A DNA stretch of 53,310 nt from Betaproteobacteria bacterium HGW-Betaproteobacteria-22 (GCA_002842285.1 PHCJ01000016.1:1-53310), one strand, 5' to 3'; positions 28,491 to 39,088 are shown, counted from the first letter of the stretch. Numbers and translations: made by a program. The notes: a model not told the origin generated them from the letters alone.

Positions 28491-30410
28491 ATGGGCGCAG
28501 AACTTAAAAACTATTTACACGAGCAATATTATTTCAAGCTCCGATTAGGTGTGGCCGGTCTTTTCTTCATCAGCCTGTTCGCGCTACTTGCCTTTCGTTT
28601 TTACTACCTGCAAATTGACCAATACACCCACTATCAAACACTGGCTGAAAACAACCGCATCTCGCTTGTGCCCACAGTCCCCAATCGAGGGCTTATTCTA
28701 GATAAAAATGGCGTTGTATTCGCGCATAACTTTTTTGTTTACACACTGGAAATTACTCCCGCAAAAGTAGCCAACCTGGAAAACACCATTGCTGAGCTTA
28801 GTCAATTAATTGAAATTAGCTCACTGGATCGCAAACGCTTCAAGAAATTTCGTGAGCAAAGCCACAGTTTTGAAAGCGCGCCGATTCGCACGCATCTGAA
28901 CGAGGTCGAGGCCGCCAAATTTGCCGTCAATCATTACCGGTTCCCTGGTGTGGAAATCAAATCCAGATTGTTCAGACACTACCCGCTTGGTAAATTGGGC
29001 GCGCATATGGTGGGCTATATTGGCCGCATCAACGACAAAGACATTGATCAGCTCAAGCAGGAAGGGGTTTTTTCCAACTACAAAGGCTCCGACCACATTG
29101 GGAAATCAGGCATAGAACAATTCTACGAACAGCAGTTACATGGCATTACCGGTTTTCAGCAAGTTGAAATTGATGCCGACGGCCATGCCGTACGCGTACT
29201 ATCCAGCAACGCGCCCATTCCTGGCGACAATATTATTTTATCTGCCGACAGCAAATTACAGGAAATTGGCGAACAAGCCTTTGGCAACAGACGTGGTGCA
29301 ATGGTTGCCATTAATCCAAAAACAGGCGAAGTGCTTGCTTACGTGAGCCAGCCCGCATTTGACCCCAATCTCTTTGTAGATGGGATTGACAGTGAAAACT
29401 GGAAAATGCTGAACGAATCCATAGACAAACCACTTATTAACCGCCCCCTGCGTGGCATCTATCCGCCAGGATCGACATTCAAACCTTTTGTTGCACTCGC
29501 TGGGCTTGAAGCAGGCAAGCGCGCACCGCCTTTTGCCATAACCGATCCTGGCTTTTTCTCGCTACCTGGCAGCAGCCACCGCTATCGGGACTGGAAGCCA
29601 AGCGGGCATGGCTATGTCGATATACAAAAAGCAATTACTATTTCTTGCGACACTTTTTTTTATGGTCTGGCCATGGAGTTGGGAATAGAGAAGCTGACTG
29701 CATTTGTGCGCCATTTTGGCTTTGGCAGAAAATCTGACATTGATATCAAAGGGGAAATTGAAGGGCTGCTACCTACCCCCGAATGGAAACAACGGCGCTT
29801 TAAACAACCGTGGTATCCCGGAGAAACTGTGATTGTTGGTATTGGACAGGGTTACACTCTGGTAACACCCTTACAGCTCGCACAAGCAACCGCAATTTTA
29901 GCTAACAATGGTGTGGCTATGAAGCCTCGCCTGGTGAATCGAATAGAAAATGCCCTCACAGGCAAGCAAGTCAACATGCCTGCACTAGTGCAGGATCAAA
30001 TTGCCCTGGATCCGAAGAACATCGATATTGTCAAACGTGGCATGATTGATGTGACGCTTCCGGGCGGCACCGCTGCCAGCGTTGGTGCCAACGCCAGTTA
30101 TAGCATTGCCGCAAAGACAGGAACAGCGCAGGTCATAGGCATCAGGCAAAATGAAAAATACAACGAACACGCCATCAATGAGCGCCACCGTGACCATGCC
30201 TTATTTATTGCTTATGCGCCCGCTGAAGATCCGACTATCGCACTGTCGGTGATTGTTGAAAACGGTGGTCATGGCGGATCTGCCGCAGGACCGATTGCGA
30301 GAAAAGTTATGGATTATTACCTATTAGGCAAGTTACCTGCGCAAGAGGTGGTAAGCAATAACGCTCAAGCTGCTGTGACTGAACCACCAGAGGAAGAGCT
30401 TCATGATTAA
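28491..30410 (+). CDS. mrdA: Penicillin-binding protein 2 (elongation transpeptidase)
   Basis: PBP2 cross-links peptidoglycan during cell elongation together with RodA. It has 639 aa: a membrane anchor at about 21-38, pedestal domain to about 240, and the transpeptidase domain after that. The active-site Ser328 is in PPGSTFKPF (SxxK), the second motif is SCD in TISCDTFFYG, and the third is KTGTAQV. Family markers LVPTVPNRGLILDKNG and GKSGIEQFYE are present. The gene overlaps rodA by 8 nt. Confidence 0.97.
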   Translation: MGAELKNYLHEQYYFKLRLGVAGLFFISLFALLAFRFYYLQIDQYTHYQTLAENNRISLVPTVPNRGLILDKNGVVFAHNFFVYTLEITPAKVANLENTIAELSQLIEISSLDRKRFKKFREQSHSFESAPIRTHLNEVEAAKFAVNHYRFPGVEIKSRLFRHYPLGKLGAHMVGYIGRINDKDIDQLKQEGVFSNYKGSDHIGKSGIEQFYEQQLHGITGFQQVEIDADGHAVRVLSSNAPIPGDNIILSADSKLQEIGEQAFGNRRGAMVAINPKTGEVLAYVSQPAFDPNLFVDGIDSENWKMLNESIDKPLINRPLRGIYPPGSTFKPFVALAGLEAGKRAPPFAITDPGFFSLPGSSHRYRDWKPSGHGYVDIQKAITISCDTFFYGLAMELGIEKLTAFVRHFGFGRKSDIDIKGEIEGLLPTPEWKQRRFKQPWYPGETVIVGIGQGYTLVTPLQLAQATAILANNGVAMKPRLVNRIENALTGKQVNMPALVQDQIALDPKNIDIVKRGMIDVTLPGGTAASVGANASYSIAAKTGTAQVIGIRQNEKYNEHAINERHRDHALFIAYAPAEDPTIALSVIVENGGHGGSAAGPIARKVMDYYLLGKLPAQEVVSNNAQAAVTEPPEEELHD

Positions 30411-31497
30411 CAGACTATTCCATCAGCTTTTCAAGCACATAGACTCATTTTTGATGGTATGCCTGTTTTTCGCGCTCCTGCTTAGCCTGTTTGTGCTTTA
30501 CAGCGCCTCTGGGCAAAACTTCTCCCGCGTTTATGCCCAAGGCGTCAACATGCTGATAGCACTAGGCGCAATGTGGATAGTGGCAAACATTTCACCGCAG
30601 AATCTAGAACGTGCCGCACGGCCACTGTATGCGCTTGGCTTGGCGCTGCTGGTTGCAGTGGCATTATTCGGCGTCATCAGCCATGGTGCAAGGCGCTGGC
30701 TAAATTTAGGCTTTATGCAAATCCAGCCTTCCGAACTCATGCGCATTGCAGCACCGATGATGATCGCATGGTACTTTGCTACTCGCGATGGCAAACCAAA
30801 GGCCAGCCATTTCGTGATTGCGGGCATTATGCTGGCAATACCTGTCGCACTGATTATGAAGCAGCCAGATCTAGGCACATCTTTGCTGATTGCCTCCTCT
30901 GGTTTTTATGTACTGTTTCTCGCAGGTTTAAGCTGGCGCTTCCTACTGGGGGCGGGCGTTTCCCTGCTGGCACTGGCACCTGTATTCTGGTCTTTGTTGC
31001 ATGACTATCAAAGAAGGCGTATTGAAATGCTGTTTGACCCCAGCCAAGACCCTCTCGGAGCTGGCTATCACACCATTCAATCCATCATCGCAATTGGCTC
31101 AGGTGGCGCTGCAGGAAAAGGTTGGCTGAACGGCACACAAACGCAGCTCGACTTTCTACCTGAACGTACCACCGATTTTATATTTGCAGTATTTAGTGAA
31201 GAATTTGGTTTTTTAGGTAATATGTTACTTTTGAGCTTGTTCAGCCTGATTATCATCCGCGGCCTGGTAATTGCCTCTCAAGCACAGAACACCTTTTGCA
31301 GGCTGCTTGCGGGCAGTATTACACTTAACTTTTTTTCTTATGCCTTTGTTAACATGGGAATGGTAAGTGGTATCTTGCCAGTGGTTGGTGTGCCATTACC
31401 GCTGATTAGCTATGGCGGCACATCCATGCTGACACTATGCGTGGGATTTGGTATTTTAATGAGTATTCATACCCATAAGAAACTGGTCGCGACTTAG
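30403..31497 (+). CDS. mrdB: Peptidoglycan glycosyltransferase RodA (SEDS family)
   Basis: RodA polymerises glycan strands from lipid II with PBP2. It has 364 aa and about 10 membrane helices. Landmarks are GARRWLNLGFMQIQPSELMRIA, MKQPDLGTSLL, LPERTTDFIFAVFSEEFGFLG (region of the catalytic Asp in the extracellular loop) and VGVPLPLISYGGTSML. It overlaps the mrdA end, and rlpA follows 38 bp later. Confidence 0.96.
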   Translation: MINRLFHQLFKHIDSFLMVCLFFALLLSLFVLYSASGQNFSRVYAQGVNMLIALGAMWIVANISPQNLERAARPLYALGLALLVAVALFGVISHGARRWLNLGFMQIQPSELMRIAAPMMIAWYFATRDGKPKASHFVIAGIMLAIPVALIMKQPDLGTSLLIASSGFYVLFLAGLSWRFLLGAGVSLLALAPVFWSLLHDYQRRRIEMLFDPSQDPLGAGYHTIQSIIAIGSGGAAGKGWLNGTQTQLDFLPERTTDFIFAVFSEEFGFLGNMLLLSLFSLIIIRGLVIASQAQNTFCRLLAGSITLNFFSYAFVNMGMVSGILPVVGVPLPLISYGGTSMLTLCVGFGILMSIHTHKKLVAT

Positions 31498-31535
31498 TGC
31501 AAACACTAAACGTGAGCACACGACAGGAGGTTTAC

Positions 31536-32507
31536 ATGCTGAACTTTAAACACTACTTTGTCATGATTTGCCTAGTTGCGCTGAGCGCCTGTGGTGGCAG
31601 AACACCAGTCAAACCAGATTCAGCAGCCTCACCGACACCTTCACCCACCCGACAATCCGATGCACAGCCTGGCAATGGTGGTTACTACCTGGATGACGGC
31701 CCGGATGAAAGTGCACGTATCGACATTCACAGCATCCCCGATGCTGAACCCAAAGCGGAAACCCCCTATCCACGCAGCAACAAACCCTACATTGCGTTAG
31801 GCCAGAAATACGTTCCCATGACCAGTTATGTCCCCTACCAAAAACAGGGCACTGCTTCCTGGTATGGTAAACGCTATCACGGCAAACAGACATCCAGTGG
31901 CGAGATATACGACATGTATGGCATGTCCGCAGCACACACTACCCTGCCCATTCCCAGCTACGTAAAAGTCACCAACCCGGCCAACAATCGCGCTATCGTA
32001 GTGCGCGTGAATGATCGGGGGCCATTTAAAAAAGAACGTCTTATTGATTTATCCTATGCCGCAGCGCACAAGCTGGATTTGATTACGCCCGGCAGTGGCA
32101 CCGTGATTGTTGAAGCCATTGACACCAGCCCTGATGGCTTAAAAAAATTCGCGCAGTCAAAAAAAACCATCACAGCAGAAAACAGCCCCTCATCTGCAGC
32201 AAATCCGGTTAGCACAAACCCTACTGCCCAGACGGAAAAAGGCAACGCCAGACCTGAAATTTCACGTACCGATTTCTCTGTGTTTTATGTGCAGGCAGGG
32301 GCATTTAAAAATGAGCAGAATGGCGACGCTCTGCGAAAAAAAATCATTGCGTTAAACCTTGCCAGCGATACCTCTGTCACTAACGTGTATAATGGTGACC
32401 TGTATCGTGTCAGGTTAGGTCCCTTTACCAACAGACGCGATGCAGACATTCAGGCCAACCGCGTACGTAAACAGTTAAATATTTCCGTCTTAGTCACCAA
32501 CCAGTAA
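31536..32507 (+). CDS. rlpA: RlpA-family lipoprotein (DPBB and SPOR domains)
   Basis: RlpA is an outer-membrane lipoprotein; in Pseudomonas it is a lytic transglycosylase acting on glycan strands lacking stem peptides. It has 323 aa from ATG 31536, chosen because a perfect AGGAGG precedes it at good spacing; the upstream in-frame start at 31497 is rejected. The lipobox is LSAC near residue 20. A Pro/Ser/Asp-rich linker follows, then the double-psi barrel (GTASWYGKRYHGKQTSSGE...NDRGPF), a second linker, and a C-terminal SPOR domain (FYVQAGAFKNEQNGDALRKK) that binds denuded septal glycan. Confidence 0.95.
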   Translation: MLNFKHYFVMICLVALSACGGRTPVKPDSAASPTPSPTRQSDAQPGNGGYYLDDGPDESARIDIHSIPDAEPKAETPYPRSNKPYIALGQKYVPMTSYVPYQKQGTASWYGKRYHGKQTSSGEIYDMYGMSAAHTTLPIPSYVKVTNPANNRAIVVRVNDRGPFKKERLIDLSYAAAHKLDLITPGSGTVIVEAIDTSPDGLKKFAQSKKTITAENSPSSAANPVSTNPTAQTEKGNARPEISRTDFSVFYVQAGAFKNEQNGDALRKKIIALNLASDTSVTNVYNGDLYRVRLGPFTNRRDADIQANRVRKQLNISVLVTNQ

Positions 32508-32527
32508 AGTTTTCAGCCCTATACCCT

Positions 32528-33703
32528 ATGCATAAGATTCATCATAAATTATTTAGCCATCCATTTCACATTCTCTTGCTCACCCTGTTGGGCACACTCT
32601 TGATTAACGCCCAGGCTTATGCCGAGATCGCGCAAGTGCCTCAGTCACCTAGCCTGGCCGTCAAGGCTTATCTGTTAAAAGATTTTAATAGTGGGCACGT
32701 TATCGCTGCTGAAAACAGCAGTATGCGTGTGGAACCTGCCTCACTTACCAAAATCATGACTGCCTACCTGAGTTTCAAAGCCATCAAAAATGGTCACCTG
32801 CAACTTGATCAAACATTGCCGGTGAGCGAAGCCGCCTGGAAAGCCGAAGGCTCTCGCATGTTTATTGAACCCAACAAACCGGTAACCGTTGATGAACTGC
32901 TACATGGCATGATTATCTCTTCCGGCAATGACGCCTCTATTGCACTCGCCGAAGGCATTGCGAGTTCAGAGGCGCTGTTTGCCGACATGATGAACAAAGA
33001 AGCGCAGCGCCTAGGTATGAAGAACAGCCATTTTGTCAACGCAACAGGCTTGCCAGACCCCCAACACTACACCACTGCCGAGGATCTGATGATACTCGCC
33101 ACGGCCTTGATTAGAGACTTTCCTGAAAGCTACAAACGCCTATATTCCGTTAAAGAGTACACCTACAATAAAATCAAGCAACCTAATCGCAATCGCCTGC
33201 TGTGGCTAGATGCCAACGTAGATGGCATGAAAACCGGACATACGCAATCCGCTGGCTACTGCCTAATCTCTACCGCCAACCGCAGCAACACTCGCCTGAT
33301 TTCCGTGATACTAGGTGCACCCAGTGATGCGGCTCGAGCGACTGAAAGCCAGAAGCTACTCAATTTTGGGTTTCAGTTCTTTGAATCGACACTTGTCTAC
33401 AAAAAGAATCAGGACATAAGCAAGCTTAAAGTCTGGAAAGGGGTTGAAGATGAAATTGCCTCTACCGTCAATGCTGACTTATATTTAACACTCCCTAAAG
33501 GCGAGTACGCTAACGTAAAAGCGGTTGTCACCAGCACTCAACCTTTGATTGCGCCGATCAAAAAAGGCCAGGTCATTGGCAACGTCAAATTTACCTTAAA
33601 CGGCAAAACCATCAGTGAGCGCTCACTTGTTGCCAAAGAATCTGTGAGCGTTGCGGGAATCTTTGGTCGTGCCTGGGACTCAATCAAGTTGCTTTTGCAA
33701 TAA
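32528..33703 (+). CDS. dacC: D-alanyl-D-alanine carboxypeptidase (PBP5/6 family)
   Basis: This enzyme trims the terminal D-Ala from pentapeptides in the periplasm. It has 391 aa. A signal peptide covers the first about 32 residues. Active-site motifs are Ser72-x-x-Lys75 in EPASLTKIM, SGN in ISSGNDASIALAEG and KTG in GMKTGHTQSAGYC. A C-terminal PBP5-like beta domain ends in an amphipathic helix (GRAWDSIKLLLQ) for membrane association. dacA and dacC cannot be told apart by eye, so the symbol is tentative. Context is the end of the elongasome cluster. Confidence 0.92.
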   Translation: MHKIHHKLFSHPFHILLLTLLGTLLINAQAYAEIAQVPQSPSLAVKAYLLKDFNSGHVIAAENSSMRVEPASLTKIMTAYLSFKAIKNGHLQLDQTLPVSEAAWKAEGSRMFIEPNKPVTVDELLHGMIISSGNDASIALAEGIASSEALFADMMNKEAQRLGMKNSHFVNATGLPDPQHYTTAEDLMILATALIRDFPESYKRLYSVKEYTYNKIKQPNRNRLLWLDANVDGMKTGHTQSAGYCLISTANRSNTRLISVILGAPSDAARATESQKLLNFGFQFFESTLVYKKNQDISKLKVWKGVEDEIASTVNADLYLTLPKGEYANVKAVVTSTQPLIAPIKKGQVIGNVKFTLNGKTISERSLVAKESVSVAGIFGRAWDSIKLLLQ

Positions 33704-33718
33704 ATGAGTGGCCTACCC

Positions 33719-34000
33719 ATGACAAATAACGAACCTCAGGCAACGCCAGCCTTAATGGAGTTTCCATGCCACTTTGCTATTAAAGTCATGGGGGAAACGC
33801 ATGATGACTTTTCTTCTACCATCATAGAAGTGATTCAATCTGTAGTTCCCGACTTTAACGCAGAACACATAGAAATGCGTGCAAGCTCTGCCGGCAAATA
33901 TATCAGTCTGACTTGCACAGTCCATGTCAAGTCGCAAGTGCAGCTAGATAGTGTTTACCGCCTGATCAGCGCGCATCCTTTAGTAAAGTTTGCTATCTAA
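33719..34000 (+). CDS. ybeD: DUF493 (YbeD-like) protein
   Basis: A small ACT-like-fold protein of unknown precise function that is conserved between dac and lipB genes. It has 93 aa from ATG 33719; ATG 33704, directly behind the dac stop, would add 5 residues. The family signature LMEFPCHFAIKVMGE is followed by the alternating strands and helices of DUF493. It leads into lipB after 15 nt. Confidence 0.88.
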   Translation: MTNNEPQATPALMEFPCHFAIKVMGETHDDFSSTIIEVIQSVVPDFNAEHIEMRASSAGKYISLTCTVHVKSQVQLDSVYRLISAHPLVKFAI

Positions 34001-34015
34001 CAAGCAAGCTAGTGT

Positions 34016-34663
34016 ATGACCAACCCCATTCTAATCAAGCATCTTGGTGTGACTGATTTTGAAAACACCTGCCAGGCCATGCAGGCGTTTACCCTCGCGC
34101 GCACCAATGGCACGCCTGACGAAATATGGGTGACAGAACACCACCCGGTCTATTCGCTGGGGCTTAACCGCAAAAATGTCATACCGCCCGCCAGGCAGGA
34201 CATTCCGCTAGTGTGTACAGACCGTGGCGGCAAGATAACTTATCACGGCCCAGGCCAGGTTGTGATATACACATTGCTAGACTTGCCTCGTCATCAACTC
34301 AACATTCGCAGTCTCGTCAGCCTCCTCGAGTCCTCCGTGATCGAGTTGCTTGCCGATTTTCAGGTTACAGCAGCCGCAAAGCAAAATGCACCTGGGGTAT
34401 ATGTCAGCCTTCAGAGCACCTCGGCAGGTGCAGAAGCAAAAATTGCATCACTTGGCTTACGTGTCAAAAATAACGTCTGCTATCATGGACTAAGCCTCAA
34501 TGTAGATATGGATTTAAGCCCCTTCAACGCAATTGATCCTTGTGGCTATGCAGGGCTCGCAATGACACAAACCAAGGACTTAGGCATTAGTGCCGACACA
34601 CGGGTCATGGCAGACTTGTTGCTCAAGAAACTTACAGGAAAATTAGAAAGCTCGCATGACTAA
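34016..34663 (+). CDS. lipB: Octanoyl-(acyl-carrier-protein):protein N-octanoyltransferase LipB
   Basis: LipB transfers octanoate from acyl-carrier protein to lipoyl domains, the first step of lipoate assembly. It has 215 aa. Motifs are [31 protein letters not shown] and the region [22 protein letters not shown], where the catalytic Lys sits ([10 protein letters not shown]) together with the later PCGY. The end overlaps lipA by 8 nt, so the two are translated together. Confidence 0.96.
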   Translation: MTNPILIKHLGVTDFENTCQAMQAFTLARTNGTPDEIWVTEHHPVYSLGLNRKNVIPPARQDIPLVCTDRGGKITYHGPGQVVIYTLLDLPRHQLNIRSLVSLLESSVIELLADFQVTAAAKQNAPGVYVSLQSTSAGAEAKIASLGLRVKNNVCYHGLSLNVDMDLSPFNAIDPCGYAGLAMTQTKDLGISADTRVMADLLLKKLTGKLESSHD

Positions 34664-35624
34664 TGCTCCCAAAAACAAAACACGCCATGTCAAAGTCGCT
34701 GGTGTTAAAGAAATCGATGCGGCAAAAACATCGCGTATCCCTATTAAAATCGTTCCGCAGCCAGTGCAACGCAAACCGGAATGGATAAGAATGAAAGCAC
34801 CGGATTCTGCGCGCTATCAGGAAATCAAGCGCATATTACGTGACAACAAGCTCCACACAGTATGTGAAGAAGCCAGTTGCCCAAACATTGGAGAGTGTTT
34901 TAGTGGCGGCACGGCCACCTTCATGATTTTGGGTGATATCTGCACACGCCGCTGTCCATTTTGTGATGTTGCACACGGAAAACCGCTACCACCCGATGTG
35001 AACGAACCCGAGAACCTTGCGCGCACTATTGCAGAAATGCGGCTTAACTATGTTGTGATTACCTCTGTTGACCGCGACGATCTCGCTGATGGCGGTGCAC
35101 AGCACTTTGTGGACTGCATTGCGGCAGTGCGTGAAAAATCACCCTATATCAAAATTGAAATCCTGGTACCTGACTTCCGCGGCCGCCTGGACATTGCACT
35201 GGAAACTCTAAGCAAGGCACCGCCCGATGTCATGAACCACAATTTGGAAACCATCCCCCGCCTTTACAAGCAGGCACGGCCAGGCTCCGATTACCAGAAC
35301 TCACTGAACCTCCTTAAGGCATTTCATGAAATGTATCCGCACATTCCCACCAAGTCCGGTTTAATGTTAGGCTTAGGCGAAACGGATGAAGAAATTCTGA
35401 CTGTCATGCAAGATTTGCGCAAACACCACGTCAGCATGCTGACGCTTGGCCAGTATTTGCAACCCAGCGTGCACCATCTGCCCGTTATGCGTTATGTAGA
35501 GCCGCAGGTTTTCGATGCGTTGAAGCAAAAAGCTGATGCCATGGGCTTTAATAACACGGCAAGTGGCCCCATGGTAAGGAGTAGTTACCATGCTGACGTT
35601 CAGGCGCAACCGGTCATTATGTAG
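34656..35624 (+). CDS. lipA: Lipoyl synthase
   Basis: LipA is a radical-SAM enzyme that inserts two sulfur atoms into the octanoyl chain. It has 322 aa. The auxiliary cluster ligands are in [12 protein letters not shown], the radical-SAM cluster in CTRRCPFC, and the C-terminal Ser ligand motif is in [11 protein letters not shown]. The N-terminal about 40 residues are basic and variable as usual. The 92 bp after it, before gshA, contain only a weak 6-bp hairpin (35662-35681). Confidence 0.97.
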   Translation: MTNAPKNKTRHVKVAGVKEIDAAKTSRIPIKIVPQPVQRKPEWIRMKAPDSARYQEIKRILRDNKLHTVCEEASCPNIGECFSGGTATFMILGDICTRRCPFCDVAHGKPLPPDVNEPENLARTIAEMRLNYVVITSVDRDDLADGGAQHFVDCIAAVREKSPYIKIEILVPDFRGRLDIALETLSKAPPDVMNHNLETIPRLYKQARPGSDYQNSLNLLKAFHEMYPHIPTKSGLMLGLGETDEEILTVMQDLRKHHVSMLTLGQYLQPSVHHLPVMRYVEPQVFDALKQKADAMGFNNTASGPMVRSSYHADVQAQPVIM

Positions 35625-35716
35625 CCTAGCGCGCAGCGTAGCGTGAATAAGGCCAGTCATGGAGTTTGGCGCATGAAACTCAGCAAACGCATTCATATAT
35701 TAAAAGGCACTTGAAA

Positions 35717-37027
35717 ATGGTTCCACACTTAACTACAGCACTCAACGGCCCCTTACTCGCTCTCGAAAAAAGCATGCTCGACGCCATGCCAAAAATTGAA
35801 CATTGGTTCCGCACGCAATGGCTGGATTATGCTGCTCCATTTTATGCCTCGGTTGATTTGCGCAATGCAGGCTTCAAGCTAGCGCCAGTTGACACCAACT
35901 TATTTCCAGGTGGCTTTAACAATCTAAATCCTGAATTTCACCACTTATGTGTGCAGGCAGCGATGGTGGCGATTGAAAAAGTCTGCCCTGAAGCCAGCCG
36001 TTTATTAATCATTCCTGAAAATCACACCCGCAATACCTACTACCTGCGCAATGTGCTTGAGTTAGCCAACATCCTGAAGCAGGCCGGGCTAGACGTCCGC
36101 ATCGGTTCTATTTCACCTGAAATTACCGAGCCCACCTTACTGACAACGCATGATGGACAAAACCTGCTGCTTGAGCCTGTGGTGCGCGTCGGCAATAGAA
36201 TAAAGCTGCCACAAACCGCATTCGGAGAAGAAACACTAAGCGCTTTTGACAGCTGCGCTATTTTACTCAACAATGACTTGTCCGGCGGTATTCCTGATAT
36301 TCTCAAAGATCTCGAGCAAGACCTGATTCCACCACTTTATGCGGGATGGAGTACGCGCCGTAAGTCCCACCATTTTTCAGCCTACAATCGTGTGGCGGCT
36401 GAGTTTTCCACATTGCTGGGTATAGATGAGTGGCTATTGAATCCTTACTTTGAAACATGCGATGAAATTGATTTCACTACACGCAATGGCGAAGCGTGTT
36501 TGGCACTCAAGGTGGAACAGCTGCTGGAAAAGATAAAAACCAAATATGCGGAATACGGTGTGACACAAGATCCGTTTGTCATCGTTAAAGCCAACGCAGG
36601 GACTTACGGCATGGGCATCATGACGGTAAAATCTCCCGATGATGTGCGCGGCCTTAATCGCAAGGCGCGCAATAAGATGTCTGTGATCAAAGAAGGCATG
36701 CAAGTTTCCGAAGTGATTATTCAAGAGGGTGTTTACACCTTTGAGAGCATTAACGAATCCGTGGCTGAACCCGTGGTCTACATGATGGATCACTACGTCA
36801 TCGGCGGTTTTTATCGTGTACATACCGGACGCGGAGTGGATGAAAACTTAAACGCCCCCGGTTCGCATTTCGTCCCTTTGGCTTTTGAAAAGCCATGCAC
36901 CTTGCCAGATTGCGCAGGTGCTCCTGACGCCACACCCAACCGCTTTTATGCTTATGGTGTTGTGGCACGCATGGCATTGTTGGCGGCGGCTATAGAACTG
37001 CAAGAACAAGACCCGCTTAACCAGTAA
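35717..37027 (+). CDS. gshA: Glutamate-cysteine ligase (betaproteobacterial GshA type)
   Basis: GshA forms gamma-glutamylcysteine, the first step of glutathione synthesis, needed for example in glutathione-linked formaldehyde and peroxide handling. It has 436 aa from ATG 35717, which follows AAAAGG; the frame is open 51 nt further upstream without a better site. It matches the non-E. coli type found in betaproteobacteria and acidithiobacilli (SVDLRNAGFKLAPVDTNLFPGGFNNL, PENHTRNTYYLRN, VKANAGTYGMGIMTVK). gshB follows after 12 nt. Confidence 0.93.
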   Translation: MVPHLTTALNGPLLALEKSMLDAMPKIEHWFRTQWLDYAAPFYASVDLRNAGFKLAPVDTNLFPGGFNNLNPEFHHLCVQAAMVAIEKVCPEASRLLIIPENHTRNTYYLRNVLELANILKQAGLDVRIGSISPEITEPTLLTTHDGQNLLLEPVVRVGNRIKLPQTAFGEETLSAFDSCAILLNNDLSGGIPDILKDLEQDLIPPLYAGWSTRRKSHHFSAYNRVAAEFSTLLGIDEWLLNPYFETCDEIDFTTRNGEACLALKVEQLLEKIKTKYAEYGVTQDPFVIVKANAGTYGMGIMTVKSPDDVRGLNRKARNKMSVIKEGMQVSEVIIQEGVYTFESINESVAEPVVYMMDHYVIGGFYRVHTGRGVDENLNAPGSHFVPLAFEKPCTLPDCAGAPDATPNRFYAYGVVARMALLAAAIELQEQDPLNQ

Positions 37028-37039
37028 TACACCGCAATC

Positions 37040-37972
37040 ATGAAAATCAATTTTATTCTTGACCCACTCGCCAACCTGAAAATTCAAAAGGACACCAGTC
37101 TTGCGATGATGCGCGAGGCTAACAAACGTGGCCATGAACTATTTGTTTCCATGCAACACGATGTTTTTCTGCGCGACAATCTTGCCAGGATAAGGGCACA
37201 GAAATTTAATTTCACGCCAGAAGGTTTTGTCCTTGAACCTGGACTTGAAGCGCAACCGAGTGCATTTGATGCAATTATCATGCGCAAAGACCCACCATTT
37301 AACAACGAGTATCTATACAGCACTTATTTGTTGGAAATAGCCGTCGCCCAAGGCGCCAAAGTTTATAACAATCCCGTGGCACTGCGTGGCTGGAACGAGA
37401 AGCTATCTGTCGCGCGCTTTCCGCAATTTAGCCCGGAATTTATTGTAACTGCAAGTCATCAGTTAATTCGCGAGTTTTTAACTCGGCATCAAGACATCAT
37501 TGTTAAGCCACTGGATGGCATGGGAGGCAGCAATATTTTCAGGCTTACCTTGAACGATCCCAACATCAGCGTCATTTTAGAATCAATTACCCAGCATGGC
37601 TCTCACACGATTATGGCACAACGTTACTTGCCTGCCATCGCTCAGGGTGACAAACGGATTATAGTCATTGATGGCACGCCATTACCCTACGCGCTGGCAC
37701 GCATACCGCTTGCCGGAGAAACCCGTGGAAATCTTGCCGCAGGTGGCACCGGAACCGCGCAAAGACTATCTGAGCGCGACTATGAAATAGCTGACACCGT
37801 TGGCAAAACACTCAAACAGGAAGGCTTGTTTCTGGTGGGCCTGGATGTCATCGGCGAATACCTCACTGAAATCAATGTCACCAGCCCCACAGGTATGGTT
37901 GAAATTGCTGCCCAGACTGATTGCAATCCAGCCAGCATATGGATGTCTGCGCTGGAACACCACCACCTTTAA
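37040..37972 (+). CDS. gshB: Glutathione synthetase
   Basis: GshB joins glycine to gamma-glutamylcysteine. It has 310 aa with an ATP-grasp fold: FILDPLANLKIQKDTSLAMMREA at the N terminus, RKDPPFNNEYLYSTYLLE, the glycine-rich loop VKPLDGMGGSNIFRL, and EINVTSPTGMVEI at the metal site. It forms an operon with gshA, and apbE follows after 12 nt. Confidence 0.97.
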   Translation: MKINFILDPLANLKIQKDTSLAMMREANKRGHELFVSMQHDVFLRDNLARIRAQKFNFTPEGFVLEPGLEAQPSAFDAIIMRKDPPFNNEYLYSTYLLEIAVAQGAKVYNNPVALRGWNEKLSVARFPQFSPEFIVTASHQLIREFLTRHQDIIVKPLDGMGGSNIFRLTLNDPNISVILESITQHGSHTIMAQRYLPAIAQGDKRIIVIDGTPLPYALARIPLAGETRGNLAAGGTGTAQRLSERDYEIADTVGKTLKQEGLFLVGLDVIGEYLTEINVTSPTGMVEIAAQTDCNPASIWMSALEHHHL

Positions 37973-37984
37973 ATCACGCAAACG

Positions 37985-39088
37985 ATGCGTAAAAAAAGCC
38001 TAATTACTTTAACCATACTCGGCCTCATGGCGATGGCGGCGATTGTCATCAATGCTAATAAAGAGCCACTTTATCACGCACAAGGTTATGTTTTTGGCAC
38101 CTTGGTTGACATCAACATCTATGGTGAAACTGAAGCGCGTGCCAGCGCCTTGGCAAATCGGGTATTACAAGACTTTCAGCAACTGCATCATCAACTGCAC
38201 GCCTGGAAAAACGGCCCCGCCAATCAAGCCAGTCAGGAAAGTGCCAGTGAACTCATGCACGTGAACACGGCTTTCGCAAACTCACAACAGCCAGTAAAGC
38301 TCAGCCCGCTACTGACCAAACTACTATCTGATGCCCAAGCGCTATCCCTCCGCTCCGAAGGATTATTTAACCCTGCCATAGGTCACTTAATCAGCACTTG
38401 GGGCTTTCAGCAAGATAATTTTGGCGTCAGCAAAATTGACCCTGATAAAATCCGATCATTAGTGAAAGCCAATCCTGCGATGTCAGATATCACCCTCAAA
38501 AATGGTGAGGTTTATAGCAAAAATCCATGGGTAAAATTAGATCTTGGCGGTTATGCCAAAGGCTATGCCCTGGATCAGGCAGTGCAATATCTTCGTGGGC
38601 AGCAGGTCCAGCATGCGCTCATTAATATTGGCGGTAATATTATTGCAATTGGCCAACATGGCAATAAACCCTGGCGCGTCGGCATTCAGCACCCGCGCAA
38701 ACCTGCTGCAATTGCCACTCTGGACTTGAATGACGGCTGGGCCATCGGCACTTCCGGCGACTATCAACGCTACTTTATGCTGGATGGCAAGCGCTATTGC
38801 CATATTATTGATCCACGTACAGGCTACCCGGTGCAACACACCCAAGCTGTGACAGTGCTCATCCCCCCCCAGCCCCATGCAGGCGTTCTTTCTGATGTTG
38901 CCTCAAAACCAATTTTCATAGAAACTGAAGATAAAAAAAGCCATGCTGCCGCATTATTGGGAATCGCATATTACATGGCGATTAGTGAGGATGCCCATGT
39001 TCTCATCACAGAGAACATGGCACAAGAAATCGAATGGTTAGACGAAAAATTCAAGCTTAATGCGCATGTCAAACTTATTAAACCGTAG
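37985..39088 (+). CDS. apbE: ApbE-type FAD:protein FMN transferase
   Basis: ApbE attaches FMN covalently to threonine residues of flavoproteins such as NqrB/C or RnfG on the periplasmic side. It has 367 aa. An N-terminal membrane helix (ITLTILGLMAMAAIVI) without lipobox Cys suggests a membrane-anchored form. FGTLVDINIYG opens the domain. DLGGYAKGYALDQ, INIGGNIIAIG, GTSGDYQRYF and HIIDPRTGYPV are the flavin and Mg sites. It overlaps the NusG-II gene by 29 nt. The substrate flavoprotein is not in the window. Confidence 0.93.
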   Translation: MRKKSLITLTILGLMAMAAIVINANKEPLYHAQGYVFGTLVDINIYGETEARASALANRVLQDFQQLHHQLHAWKNGPANQASQESASELMHVNTAFANSQQPVKLSPLLTKLLSDAQALSLRSEGLFNPAIGHLISTWGFQQDNFGVSKIDPDKIRSLVKANPAMSDITLKNGEVYSKNPWVKLDLGGYAKGYALDQAVQYLRGQQVQHALINIGGNIIAIGQHGNKPWRVGIQHPRKPAAIATLDLNDGWAIGTSGDYQRYFMLDGKRYCHIIDPRTGYPVQHTQAVTVLIPPQPHAGVLSDVASKPIFIETEDKKSHAAALLGIAYYMAISEDAHVLITENMAQEIEWLDEKFKLNAHVKLIKP